Positions 1 to 7,652 of a stretch of 64,000 nucleotides of DNA are shown here, one piece after another. How positions within the stretch are numbered: position 1 is the first letter of the stretch; each line of letters starts with the position of its first letter. A model generated the notes under the pieces. That model saw only the letters and a list, made by a program, of their open reading frames with translations. It had not been told where the DNA came from and searched no databases. The DNA lies in the NCBI RefSeq assembly GCF_021272345.1, contig NZ_JAJSDQ010000002.1, forward strand, positions 310,001 to 374,000, read 5' to 3'. Origin of the DNA: Ornithinimicrobium sediminis. GTDB lineage: Bacteria > Actinomycetota > Actinomycetes > Actinomycetales > Dermatophilaceae. The translations under genes were made by a program, and so were the position numbers.

Positions 1-186
1 GAAGCGCTGCCGTGGTGCTGAGACGGGATCCTTGCGGGCGCTCCGCGCGGTAACTCTCCCTCGCGCCGAACCGCTCGCTGCGCTCGCTCCCGGACGCTCG
101 GTCGCTCTTTTTCGCGGCTCGGTGGTCGCTGCGCTCCCACCTCACGGGGATGCGTCACCGCGTCCCCGAAGGTTGGTGATTCCACA
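1..186. other. Left edge, non-coding, with short direct repeats
   Basis: No gene is supported here. The stretch is rich in CGCTC words and carries an 11-base direct repeat, TCGCTGCGCTC, at 75-85 and 126-136, with a run of five T at 108-112 between the copies. It ends at the GTG start of the winged-helix gene. Repeats beside a DNA-binding gene in a mobile region could be a control or origin site, but nothing in the sequence proves this. Confidence 0.3.
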
Positions 187-1284
187 GTGACCCCACCGCC
201 GGACAGGACGGAGACGCCACCCCCGGAGCAACCCTGGGACGTCCAACGGTTCCTTGAACAAGTTCACAGCGACGCCGCGCTCACGGCAGCCAAGCAGATC
301 GTGCTCATGGTCATGGCCGATGCTGCACGTGACGCCGGGCGCATCCAAGAGGGGGCCTTCGGTATCTCCCAGCGGTGTGCGTACTCGGAGTCGGTTGTGC
401 AGAAGGTGCTTGCGGGCCGTCCCATCACGGACGAAGCGGTTGGGACATACGTCACGAAGATCCGCGAGGGTGACCTCCTCACGATGACGTCGGCTGTCTA
501 CGACTTGCACTGCAGACCGTCCAATGGTCCGTTGAGTACGCATGCTGACGTCTCTTCTAGTAGTAGTAGTGGTAGTTATCCGTACTCGACGGACCTTCGC
601 GGTTGGTTGAGGCGGACGATGCCTGCGCACGATGGCTGGCGAGCGCGTCGCGCACGTGCTGCTTATCCGCTGGTCCTGCACCTGTCGTTGACCACCGGCC
701 CCTGGTCCACTGCGCGCCTGGAGTCCGTAGGCACCAGCAGTACTGCGTCTAAGAGGAGTCGCGCGTTCCTGGCCGAGTACGGACTCCTGGAGTCCAGTCG
801 GGGGTGGGTCGATGGGGTGCGATGGGAAAGGCTGCCGCAGGCTCTGAACCAAGTTGCGGTCGACCATGAGACCAACGGACTGGGACAACGACTGGCAGAC
901 GAGTACCGCCGGAAGGGTCACCGCGCACGGGCAGGGATGTTGAGGCGGGGGAAGATTGTGGAGCGCGAGAACCTGTGGGTGAAACTGTCCACCTACTCCG
1001 GGACCAAGGCGCTGGCCGACTTCGTGCTTGAACTCGAGGGAGACGGTGATGAGGTCCGCTCGCACACGGCTCCCGAGCGGCAGCGGATTGATGAGGTGCT
1101 CACCCAGATTCATCAGCACATGGAGACTGGGTCCACCTTGGGTGAAGCCATAGGCAAGGTGCAGCGGCACGGACTTCCTTTGGACTTCAGAGTCCTGTTG
1201 CAGCAGGCGCTAGGAGTCGAGGCGGAGATCCGTGGTCTGGATAGCGAGATCATGCTCGACGAGCAAGGAGAGGCAAACCAGTAG
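187..1284 (+). CDS. Double winged-helix DNA-binding protein (hypothetical)
   Basis: A 365-residue protein starting at GTG 187. Residues about 34-75 resemble the N-terminal winged helix of plasmid and phage replication or regulatory proteins (AKQIVLMVMADAA, then IS..CAYSESVVQKVL). Residues about 175-210 look like a second winged helix (PWSTARLESVGTSSTASK, then FLAEYGLLES). A Ser/Gly linker at residues 123-130 is encoded partly by an AGT triplet run at 559-576. The N-terminus is Pro-rich and the C-terminal third is charged and helical. It sits alone on the plus strand at the left of the accessory region. I infer a replication or control protein of the element; the exact role is unknown. No convincing ribosome binding site decides the start. 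Confidence 0.65.
   Translation: MTPPPDRTETPPPEQPWDVQRFLEQVHSDAALTAAKQIVLMVMADAARDAGRIQEGAFGISQRCAYSESVVQKVLAGRPITDEAVGTYVTKIREGDLLTMTSAVYDLHCRPSNGPLSTHADVSSSSSSGSYPYSTDLRGWLRRTMPAHDGWRARRARAAYPLVLHLSLTTGPWSTARLESVGTSSTASKRSRAFLAEYGLLESSRGWVDGVRWERLPQALNQVAVDHETNGLGQRLADEYRRKGHRARAGMLRRGKIVERENLWVKLSTYSGTKALADFVLELEGDGDEVRSHTAPERQRIDEVLTQIHQHMETGSTLGEAIGKVQRHGLPLDFRVLLQQALGVEAEIRGLDSEIMLDEQGEANQ
559..576 (+). repeat. AGT triplet run inside a coding region
   Basis: Six codons (four AGT, one GGT, one AGT) encode Ser/Gly within the linker of the double winged-helix protein, directly after two TCT serine codons. Such runs can slip in replication, so the linker length may vary between strains. Confidence 0.7.
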
Positions 1285-1777
1285 GAAGGTGTGCCGCGAG
1301 GAGACGCATAGCCTGACCCGGTCGCATGGTCATCTGTCGGCCCGCACTGCTCAGCCCCTTGCGCGACACCTGTCGGTTCGAGAGGACGTCACGGTGATCA
1401 CACCCCTCCGCACCCGAGCGGCAGCGTCGGGGCGACGCCGTGTGCACCCATGCCCCTTGGTCCCGAGCGCCCGCCCCGGTGGACGCCGTCAGGGAGAACC
1501 GGACGGCCAGGTCGTCATCGGTCCTCCGCGCGGTGCAGCCTCGTCGCCGTCCTGTCCGGCGGCGGCGAACGTGTCGATCCCCGAAGCATGAAGGTCGGCG
1601 TTCTCAACAGGGAGCAGGGCTGTCGATCGACGCTACGGCTTCGCCTCGTTCCTGGGTGGGAGTCCGGACCACCCCGCTACTCCTCGATCTCGCAGCACCG
1701 CGTCAAGTACAACCTCACCGTCGTGTCCGGGAGCGGGGGCCGCTCATCCCGGCAAGCGACCGGCAGGACTCAAGTGG
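1285..1777. other. About 490 bases without a recognisable gene
   Basis: Several short open frames exist on both strands, but their translations are Arg/Pro/Ser-rich, match no family I know and lack ribosome binding sites. The GGTTCGAG at about 1374 is not part of a tRNA-like fold. I see either intergenic DNA or a gene too decayed to name. Confidence 0.5.
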
Positions 1778-2257
1778 TCAACCGAGGTGACGCCGCGTCT
1801 GAGGTAGGGGCAGTTTCCTAATGGTCCAGCCGAGAGCGCTGAGGTCATAGAGACCATCGCAACGGGGCTCTAGCCGGTCCTGCGCGACTAGGCACTGGCT
1901 CGCCCACTCGTGAGGCTCTGCTGTCCACCCGAGGAGATCGGTCAGTGTGTCTCGATCAATCACGGGCGTATCCCAGCCCTTCCACTTCTCGGAGTAGTCC
2001 CATGCAAGCCACGTATGGGGGGACCAGCAGGGCAGACGGAAGGCCGGTAGGAGGTCGCACAGCGAGGCCAGCCTCCAGATGCCGTCGCTGAACTGCACCT
2101 CGTACAACGGTGCTACGCCCTTCGAACTCAGCACGTTGACTGCCATGTACGGTTCACCGTTTCGTTCCAGGTCGGCAGAGTCCCCACTCGACCGGGCTGT
2201 GTACCGGCCCAGTGGGTGAGAACAGCGGTCGCAGCCTGGCTGATGACGAGTGCTCAT
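1778..2257 (-). CDS. Hypothetical protein, Trp-rich, with N-terminal CxxC
   Basis: A 159-residue protein on the minus strand that I do not recognise. The N-terminus has one CDRC pair, the beginning of a possible zinc knuckle with no clear second half. The centre and C-terminus are rich in Trp and acidic residues, with no signal peptide or membrane segment. An internal Met at residue 38 (MAVNVLSS) is an alternative start. The gene stands alone, so no operon context helps. It is kept because the open frame is long and its composition is protein-like for this region. Confidence 0.45.
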   Translation of the reverse strand: MSTRHQPGCDRCSHPLGRYTARSSGDSADLERNGEPYMAVNVLSSKGVAPLYEVQFSDGIWRLASLCDLLPAFRLPCWSPHTWLAWDYSEKWKGWDTPVIDRDTLTDLLGWTAEPHEWASQCLVAQDRLEPRCDGLYDLSALGWTIRKLPLPQTRRHLG

Positions 2258-2270
2258 GAAGAGGCCCTAC

Positions 2271-2345
2271 GGGCGGCAACGCGTTGTGCGGAGTCGCTTG
2301 GCCGATGCCGAGGTCCCTGGCGATCTTCGCGCTGGGCAACCACTA
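2271..2345 (-). pseudogene. Possible remnant of a serine recombinase C-terminal HTH
   Basis: Read on the minus strand, this short stretch gives LPSAKIARDLGIGQATPHNAL, resembling the homeodomain-like helix-turn-helix at the end of resolvases and invertases (typical pattern: ...IAR.LG.....V.RAL). A stop codon (TAG, 2345-2343) lies two codons before it in frame, and no catalytic domain is visible nearby. It therefore looks like a broken fragment, and chance similarity cannot be excluded over about 21 residues. Confidence 0.3.
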
Positions 2346-2444
2346 GTCATGGTTCATGATGGCACGCCGGGCAGAGGTAATTACCGGCTGCTGCCCTTCG
2401 ACCAACTCGCGACCAACATCTCATGGGAGCCGTGACGTCGCCGC

Positions 2445-2450
2445 TAGAGT
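2445..2450 (+). promoter_or_regulatory. -10 box TAGAGT, leaderless style
   Basis: TAGAGT ends six bases before the ATG at 2457, and no ribosome binding site lies between. This matches the layout of many chromosomal genes in the window and suggests the lipoprotein mRNA starts at or just before its start codon. Confidence 0.45.
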
Positions 2451-2456
2451 GCCGGT

Positions 2457-3233
2457 ATGCGTTCACCTTGGGGCACACATGTAGGGCGGACAGCAGGGGG
2501 ACCATCGATGTTTGCTGTCGGGGTGGGTGCAGCACTGGTTCTGTTGAGTGCCTGTGCAGCCGACAGGAATGAACCGGATCCCGGAGCCCAGCCAGAGGCG
2601 TCGCGCGAGGACCCACCACCAGTCCCTCCCGCTGAAGCCGAGGAGACCGAGGCTGAGGAGGATGCCGAAGGTGAGAGGGAGATGCAGGGCACCTGGGAGG
2701 TCCGGATGGACGCTGACCGGACAGTGCGTCTGGAACTGGACGGCTCGTTCGATGTCAGGGAAGACAAGGCGGACGCTGACGCCGGTGAGACGGAAATCTT
2801 CATCGAGACCTTCGGGACAGTCAGGGTGACGAATGTCTCGGACGGACGTAACACGGAGGACATGGGCGCGAGCCTGGAGGTCTTTACCCCCATCGAGTTC
2901 TGCCCGGACTGGGTTAGGACCATAAGGGGTGTCTCCTTAGGTGACTACTGCTCGCGAGACCTAGTGTCCTTCAACATCCCCAATCTGGACGTCGGCGACT
3001 CGTCGGTCGTCTCGCTGGACCACAAGGCTAGGCTCAGGTCGGTCCTTGAGGAAGAGGCTCAGCCGGTCATTGAGGGCATGCTTGGCGACTCAGGGGTGAT
3101 CGTCTCCCCAGACCGCCTTTTCGTAAACGAGGACCTCTTGTCTTTGAACCCGACTTGCTCTGTCCCCTCTGGTGGAACCTGGATCACGTACTTCACTGAG
3201 AACGAGGCAGTCTCCGCCTGCTCAACTGGGTAG
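2457..3233 (+). CDS. Predicted lipoprotein of unknown function
   Basis: A 258-residue protein with a type II signal peptide: hydrophobic residues about 18-30, then lipobox LLSAC with the acylated Cys at residue 33. An acidic, Pro/Glu-rich linker (about 38-75) would hold the domain off the membrane. The rest (about 78-258) is mixed beta-like sequence with four scattered Cys, and I recognise no family. A signal-peptide Met at residue 18 is an alternative start, but ATG 2457 has a TAGAGT box six bases upstream. It is one of three lipoproteins in the accessory region; surface exclusion or adhesion are possible roles but unproven. Confidence 0.75.
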   Translation: MRSPWGTHVGRTAGGPSMFAVGVGAALVLLSACAADRNEPDPGAQPEASREDPPPVPPAEAEETEAEEDAEGEREMQGTWEVRMDADRTVRLELDGSFDVREDKADADAGETEIFIETFGTVRVTNVSDGRNTEDMGASLEVFTPIEFCPDWVRTIRGVSLGDYCSRDLVSFNIPNLDVGDSSVVSLDHKARLRSVLEEEAQPVIEGMLGDSGVIVSPDRLFVNEDLLSLNPTCSVPSGGTWITYFTENEAVSACSTG

Positions 3234-3377
3234 TGACCGCCGCGCTATCCCGGTTGCATTGGTCGATGCTGCAGGTGCAACCAGGGGATCTTTCTCCGCC
3301 ATGTTCCTGTATGCCCAGTTCCGGCTGCCTTCACGCACCCTGGGCGACGACGAGGCAGGCCCCGGGTAGCCGTTCCG

Positions 3378-4244
3378 CTACGGGGAGTCCTCGTCCTCAG
3401 GCACTTGTCTCGATTCCGGTGAGACCTCCTCGAGGTCGCCTCGACCAGGCGGTAGAGCGGCCTGGAGCGGGTAGGTGGGGAGTTCTGACGGCTCCGGCAC
3501 CTCGGTGGGCAGCGACATGACAGGCACCATGGCGGCCCAATCGTCCCAGGCGTCTTGTGCTTCAGGCACCCCGGTGAAGACGGCCCAAACCACACCGGCG
3601 ATGAGCATCAACCTCTTTAGCAGCGGGTTGCTGACAGACGAGGGATCCTTGTTGACATGAATGGCTACCTCCCCGGCAAGCCCGGCTACACCGTCCCTTA
3701 CACCCCCTGGGCCAACGATATCGACATGCTCAAGCGTCCAGAGAATGTCGGCGATGCGGCGGAGGAGCAGCGCCCGTAGGTCCTCGCCTAGGTCGCTCGC
3801 TTCCTGCACCAGTTGCTCCAGGTCGCGCAGACTTTGCGCCAAGTCGGCGGTCACCTCGGGATCGGGCAGAGGAGGGCCGTCGGGAGCAGCCACAGCGAGT
3901 GTGAACGAGAGTCCGTTAAGCGCTACCAGAGAACTGTTGTCCACCAGCGTTTCCGACGCGTTCTTCCAGAGCAAGCCAGGGGTGAACACAGGCGAGGCCC
4001 AAGCGCCCCAGTGCTGATCAAAAATGTCTCGAACCTCTTGAGAATTGGTGCTGTCCACCCTCCGCTCGAGATCGCGGAGCAGACTTGCCACGATCGCCAG
4101 ACCACGCATCACGGCTGCGGAATCGTCCTGCACACCGAGCACACTGGCCCACGCTGTTCGCACTGAGACCGATCCACTGGAGGCTTCACGTACTCTGGCG
4201 AGAACGGTGTGCAACCTCCCGGCTGGATTGTTGGGGTTCCCCAC
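3378..4244 (-). CDS. Hypothetical protein with one C-terminal membrane segment
   Basis: A 288-residue protein on the minus strand. The open frame runs 60 codons further upstream, but GTG 4244 (GNPNNPAGRLHTV) is preceded by GGAGGA with nine bases of spacing and the extra part has non-coding composition, so this start is preferred. The N-terminal two-thirds are mostly helical, with a Leu/Asp/Glu-rich stretch that could form a coiled coil (about 145-185). One membrane helix (RLMLIAGVVWAVFTGV) is followed by an acidic, Pro-rich tail. No enzyme motif is visible and I do not recognise the family. A single anchored helix near the end of a soluble helical body also occurs in toxins and abortive-infection effectors, but that is only an analogy. 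Confidence 0.6.
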   Translation of the reverse strand: MGNPNNPAGRLHTVLARVREASSGSVSVRTAWASVLGVQDDSAAVMRGLAIVASLLRDLERRVDSTNSQEVRDIFDQHWGAWASPVFTPGLLWKNASETLVDNSSLVALNGLSFTLAVAAPDGPPLPDPEVTADLAQSLRDLEQLVQEASDLGEDLRALLLRRIADILWTLEHVDIVGPGGVRDGVAGLAGEVAIHVNKDPSSVSNPLLKRLMLIAGVVWAVFTGVPEAQDAWDDWAAMVPVMSLPTEVPEPSELPTYPLQAALPPGRGDLEEVSPESRQVPEDEDSP

Positions 4245-4550
4245 GTCTTCCACTCCTCCGAGTCCGCCACTATGCCGGGTAACAGTGCACGTGGAGCACC
4301 CCCGGCCAGGTGCAACCCCCGTCGGGACCCCACCAGCGGGATCGACTGGGATCAGCCCGCGACGGCATCTCTCCAACCATGCATCTTGCCTTAGCCATAT
4401 TCGCCGAGACGAAGCCGAGATCACGGACGACCCGCCGCAGAGCCCGTGACGAGAGCATGGGCCCAGAAGATGCGGGACCAGTCAGGACCGAGTTGTCACA
4501 CCTTCGCTCGCCCCGCCCTGCACTTGGCTGCATCCCGCTGGGCTGTTCTC
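4245..4550. other. Intergenic, no supported gene
   Basis: This stretch lies between the start of the 288-residue protein and the stop of the first recombinase, both on the minus strand. It holds the GGAGGA ribosome binding site of the former near 4254-4259. I find no gene, tRNA or clear terminator in it. Confidence 0.5.
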
Positions 4551-5471
4551 TCAGCGGCGTGCCAGGGGGTCGTGAGTGGCGGTCAGGCGCGCCACGGCGT
4601 CCTGGGAGGGTCTGGCGTATCGCTGCAGGGTCGCCAGGGAGGTGTGGCGGGACTTGGCCATCAGCAGGGGTAGGGGGACTCCCTGCTCGGCGAGGTGGGT
4701 GATGGCTGAGTGGCGGAGTTGGTGCAGGGTCCTGCCTCGGCTCGCTTCCTTGAAGATGGCTTGGGCCTGGTCGTAGGACAGCCGGCCTCTGCCGGTGTCA
4801 GGGCAAGTGTCTGCGGCAGCCACGACGCGGGTGCCTCCGTAGGGGGTGTGCGTGCGAAAGAGGGGACCGTGGGCGCGCCCGTCGATGATCTTGGGCAGCA
4901 GCCGGGCGGTGCGGGTGGCGAAGTGGAGGGTATCGATGTCGCCGCCCTTGCGGATGGTGTGTGCCTGGCGCGCTGAGAGGTCGAGGTCCTCGACGTTGAG
5001 CAGGAGCACCTCCTTGGCTCGGGCGGCGCTCTCGTACAGCAACGTCCACAGTGCCCGGTCGCGGACGTGGGCGGTGCGCAGGCTCAGCAGCCGGTCCACC
5101 TCGTCGCGGGAGAGGGCCCGGTTGTGGTCCACGACGACGGTGCGCCGCTCCAGGCCGGAGGCCAGTCCTTCGGACGCCCATCCGTGGCGAGCGTTGAACG
5201 CCAGGAACGACCGCACGGTGGCCACCACGCGGTTCCAGGAGGCCGCTGAGGCCGCCGGGTAGGCCTTGGCCACCCCGAGGGCCACGTCGCCCACTGAGAG
5301 GCCGTGCAGGGAGGTTGATGGCAGGTGCGCTCCGACCCGCTTCAGGGTGAGCCGGTACACCCGGCGGGTGCCCGGGGCCAGGTCTCGACGGAGGAAGACC
5401 TCAGCGGCGGTGGCCCAGTCCGGGCTGTCGGCGGGGAAGGGCAAGGCAATGACGGGACGAGCAGCAGGCAC
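4551..5471 (-). CDS. Tyrosine recombinase (integrase), first copy
   Basis: A 306-residue site-specific recombinase that would cut and rejoin DNA through a 3'-phosphotyrosine. All six expected catalytic positions are visible: Arg 151 (ESAARAKEV), Lys 175 (TIRKGGDI), His 250 and Arg 253 (LHQLRHS), His 276 (KSRHTSL) and Tyr 285 (LQRYARP). The N-terminal core-binding, SAM-like domain spans about residues 15-110. The frame is open further upstream, but GTG 5471 has GGAG seven bases ahead and VVPAARPVIALP is a plausible N-terminus. It is only distantly similar to the second recombinase at 9289-10368. XerC-like length and the lack of an N-terminal arm domain fit a resolvase-like or transposon integrase as well as a phage-type one. 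Confidence 0.88.
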   Translation of the reverse strand: MPAARPVIALPFPADSPDWATAAEVFLRRDLAPGTRRVYRLTLKRVGAHLPSTSLHGLSVGDVALGVAKAYPAASAASWNRVVATVRSFLAFNARHGWASEGLASGLERRTVVVDHNRALSRDEVDRLLSLRTAHVRDRALWTLLYESAARAKEVLLLNVEDLDLSARQAHTIRKGGDIDTLHFATRTARLLPKIIDGRAHGPLFRTHTPYGGTRVVAAADTCPDTGRGRLSYDQAQAIFKEASRGRTLHQLRHSAITHLAEQGVPLPLLMAKSRHTSLATLQRYARPSQDAVARLTATHDPLARR

Positions 5472-5683
5472 GACATGGCTCCGTTGGCAGAGATGCAAGT
5501 AAATGTGCCTGTGTGACGTCGGGCGCCGTTCATCGGTTCCCGCACAGGCGCACCCAGATGGCCTGGGCTGACCCCAGTGAATGGGCTGTTTACTCGGGGT
5601 GCGTCCGCTGACCCACGTGCGCCCGGCCATCAGCCACTAGGGCGCCATCCGCATCCGAGTGTCGAGACCAGGTTTGGGACCGG

Positions 5684-6637
5684 TCAATCAGTGGCGTAGT
5701 AGTAGCGCTCCTGGTCTCCAAAGGACTCCTGGACGTACCAAGTCCCACCCTCGATCGCATCTGTCGCCACAATCATGCACACGTTGCCACTGGCAGAGGC
5801 ATCCTGGAACAGGTCGTCGATGTCGCCGACGTCCTCGGGTATCACGCCACAGTCCTCGGCGTACTCCCTGCCGTCGCTGCCGACGAAGGCAAAGTCCAGG
5901 GATAGCCAGGGAGAGTCGTACTCCTCACCGTCGGCCCGACCCGTGAAGGTGAGATCGACTTGGGTGCGCACCATAGAGTTGCCGGATCCCGCTGGGTCGT
6001 TGAACTGGTTCTCTGCCATCACCGCTGCCTCCCAGTCCCGAGTCGTAGGGCCAACGGTGACCTCCCAGTTCGGCAGGGTGCTCGGCTCACCAGGGGGGTA
6101 CGGATCGGCGCGGCTACCAGACTCGGTCGAGGTGCCAGCCCCAGACCCAGCATCCGTTTCCTCCTCGCCGTTCTCGGTCTCGACGTCGCCACAGCGCTCC
6201 GCGTAGAACTGCTCGATGACCTCCCGAGATGGCGTGCCGTCCATGTTGGGGTTCAGGGTCAGGGCATCTCTGGTCATGTCCAGGTACAGATCACCGTCAT
6301 CGTTGACGAGGTCACATCTGACGGCACGGTCGTCGTCGTCACCTTCCAACCACATCTGCAAGAGCACCGACTCGGCCAACGAGTCGATCGAATTGCCTTC
6401 GCTTGATGCTGCTGGAGTGGGCTCTGGCGAGGTGACCGTCACGGTCGCAGTGGCTGTCACGGTGACGGTTGCACGGTCTTCGTTGGCTGACGCCGGAGTG
6501 GGCCCGCTGGCCGTGTCAGCGTCGCTTCCGCCATCGCTGCACGCACTGACGAGGAGCACTGCCAGGAGTCCGCTGACGACAGCCCTACCAGATGGTGAAC
6601 GGGGGTGGCTGTCGAGCGTGACGGAGTCTTCACTCAT
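5684..6637 (-). CDS. Lipoprotein with W-x11-C repeat and DUF4352-like domain
   Basis: A 317-residue predicted lipoprotein. The signal peptide ends in lipobox LLVSAC (Cys 33). A Thr/Val run (ATVTVTATATVTVT, about 57-69) forms a linker. Residues about 87-149 hold one copy of a domain with Trp 96 and Cys 108 (W-x11-C), then Phe 144 and Cys 149 (F-x4-C), shared with the adjacent lipoprotein. After an acidic linker, residues about 188-317 look like an Ig-like DUF4352/MPT63-type domain (NWEVTV..., two Cys, C-terminal beta strands). It lies 18 bases downstream of the neighbouring lipoprotein and is probably co-transcribed. The ligand is unknown; a surface-exposed, cell-envelope role is inferred. Confidence 0.78.
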   Translation of the reverse strand: MSEDSVTLDSHPRSPSGRAVVSGLLAVLLVSACSDGGSDADTASGPTPASANEDRATVTVTATATVTVTSPEPTPAASSEGNSIDSLAESVLLQMWLEGDDDDRAVRCDLVNDDGDLYLDMTRDALTLNPNMDGTPSREVIEQFYAERCGDVETENGEEETDAGSGAGTSTESGSRADPYPPGEPSTLPNWEVTVGPTTRDWEAAVMAENQFNDPAGSGNSMVRTQVDLTFTGRADGEEYDSPWLSLDFAFVGSDGREYAEDCGVIPEDVGDIDDLFQDASASGNVCMIVATDAIEGGTWYVQESFGDQERYYYATD

Positions 6638-6655
6638 GCCGCGCCGCCTTACACA

Positions 6656-7375
6656 TCAGGAACCGCACTTGGACTCGAAGAAGGCACGCGACACTTCCCT
6701 ATCGAACAGCGGGTCGAGTTCCTCACCCGCGTCCAGGACGTAGTCCATCCCGAACAGATCGATGCTCTCGCACCAGTCCGACCGGTCTGCCGAGGACAAC
6801 TCGCTCCACGTCCGCTCCCATGCAGTCCACTCCAGCGTGTCTTCGAACTCCGAGGAGCCGCCCCCCGCATCGGTGCCCAACTCCTCGTCGCCAAACCAGC
6901 AGATGTCGTCCTCGGTCTCAGGCAGCGCATAGGGGTCGCAGAAGTCCTCGGAGGCGAAGAGTGCAGTGCAGGTGGTCCGCAGGAAGTCCGCAGCCAGTCC
7001 CGCGTCAGCGAGGCTGCCCTCCACGTCCGCCAAGAACTTGCCGACCTCGTCGTAACCCCGATCCTGTGCGTCCAGACACATGAACGTTTGCTCTTCCTCG
7101 CTGCTGTCGCTCCACACTCTTTCCATGGCCGCCTGCTGAAGGTCGTCAAGGTCAACAGGAGGCTCACTCGTGTCCGCTTCGGGCTCCGCCGTCTGGGTAA
7201 CGGTGGCGGTCGGCTCAGCGGTGACAGTGACCGTCACAGGCGCTGGGTCGGGAGTGGCCGTGGCCACAGGTGCCGCAACGCCTTGTGTTCCGGTCGTGCC
7301 CGACGTCTCCGAGTCCTGGGAGCACCCAGCCAAAAGGAAGGCGAGACAGACCACCATGGTCACGGTGTGTCGCAT
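6656..7375 (-). CDS. Lipoprotein with two W-x11-C / F-x4-C repeats
   Basis: A 239-residue predicted lipoprotein with lipobox LLAGC (Cys 18) and a Thr/Val-Pro linker (PVTVTVTAEPTATVTQ, about 46-61) like that of its neighbour. Two tandem copies of one domain follow. Copy 1 (about 79-136) has Trp 88, Cys 100, Phe 131, Cys 136; copy 2 (about 181-237) has Trp 190, Cys 202, Phe 232, Cys 237. The Trp-Cys and Phe-Cys spacings are identical in both, so each pair of Cys could form a disulphide outside the membrane. A Cys/acid-rich insert (about 138-180) separates the copies. I do not recognise the domain. It is the first gene of a two-gene unit, with GGGGA five bases before the ATG. Confidence 0.78.
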   Translation of the reverse strand: MRHTVTMVVCLAFLLAGCSQDSETSGTTGTQGVAAPVATATPDPAPVTVTVTAEPTATVTQTAEPEADTSEPPVDLDDLQQAAMERVWSDSSEEEQTFMCLDAQDRGYDEVGKFLADVEGSLADAGLAADFLRTTCTALFASEDFCDPYALPETEDDICWFGDEELGTDAGGGSSEFEDTLEWTAWERTWSELSSADRSDWCESIDLFGMDYVLDAGEELDPLFDREVSRAFFESKCGS

Positions 7376-7652
7376 TTAGTCCCCATCGTCCTGTTCATCG
7401 CTGGATGCCGTCTCTGTTCTGCAGTCGGGCCAAAGACTACAGCGCTGTTTCGGCCTAGGCCTTCTGTGGCGATGCACCAAGCGGTCCAGCGCTACCACTT
7501 AGTGCACCGCCACTTCAAGCGTCCTTGGTATGCCCCAGGATCCGCGACCCGCGCCGTGCGTGACTTATAGCGTCGTCCAAGGTATAGGTCCGAGCGAGGG
7601 CTACACCCACAACGCTGGGTGTGAAGGTGGGTGTGCCTCGTCCTTGTCCTCA
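7376..7652. other. Intergenic region with a small inverted repeat
   Basis: No gene is supported. ACACCCA (7603-7609) and TGGGTGT (7616-7622) form a seven-base-pair stem with a six-base loop, placed downstream of the Cys/His-rich gene as read on the minus strand. There is no T-tract, so it is at most a weak terminator. The promoter of the lipoprotein pair must also lie here, near 7376-7440. Confidence 0.4.

Noticed and set aside
1374-1381. GGTTCGAG as a tRNA T-loop
   Set aside because: The flanking sequence cannot form acceptor, D and anticodon arms; no tRNA was found anywhere in the window.
2250-2435. A 61-codon plus-strand frame before the first lipoprotein gene
   Set aside because: No ribosome binding site, Arg-rich composition, and it covers the promoter of the lipoprotein gene.
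6605-7570. Plus-strand frame of about 320 codons across the two lipoprotein genes
   Set aside because: The minus-strand genes have signal peptides, lipoboxes and matching repeats; the plus frame has none and spans their intergenic gap.
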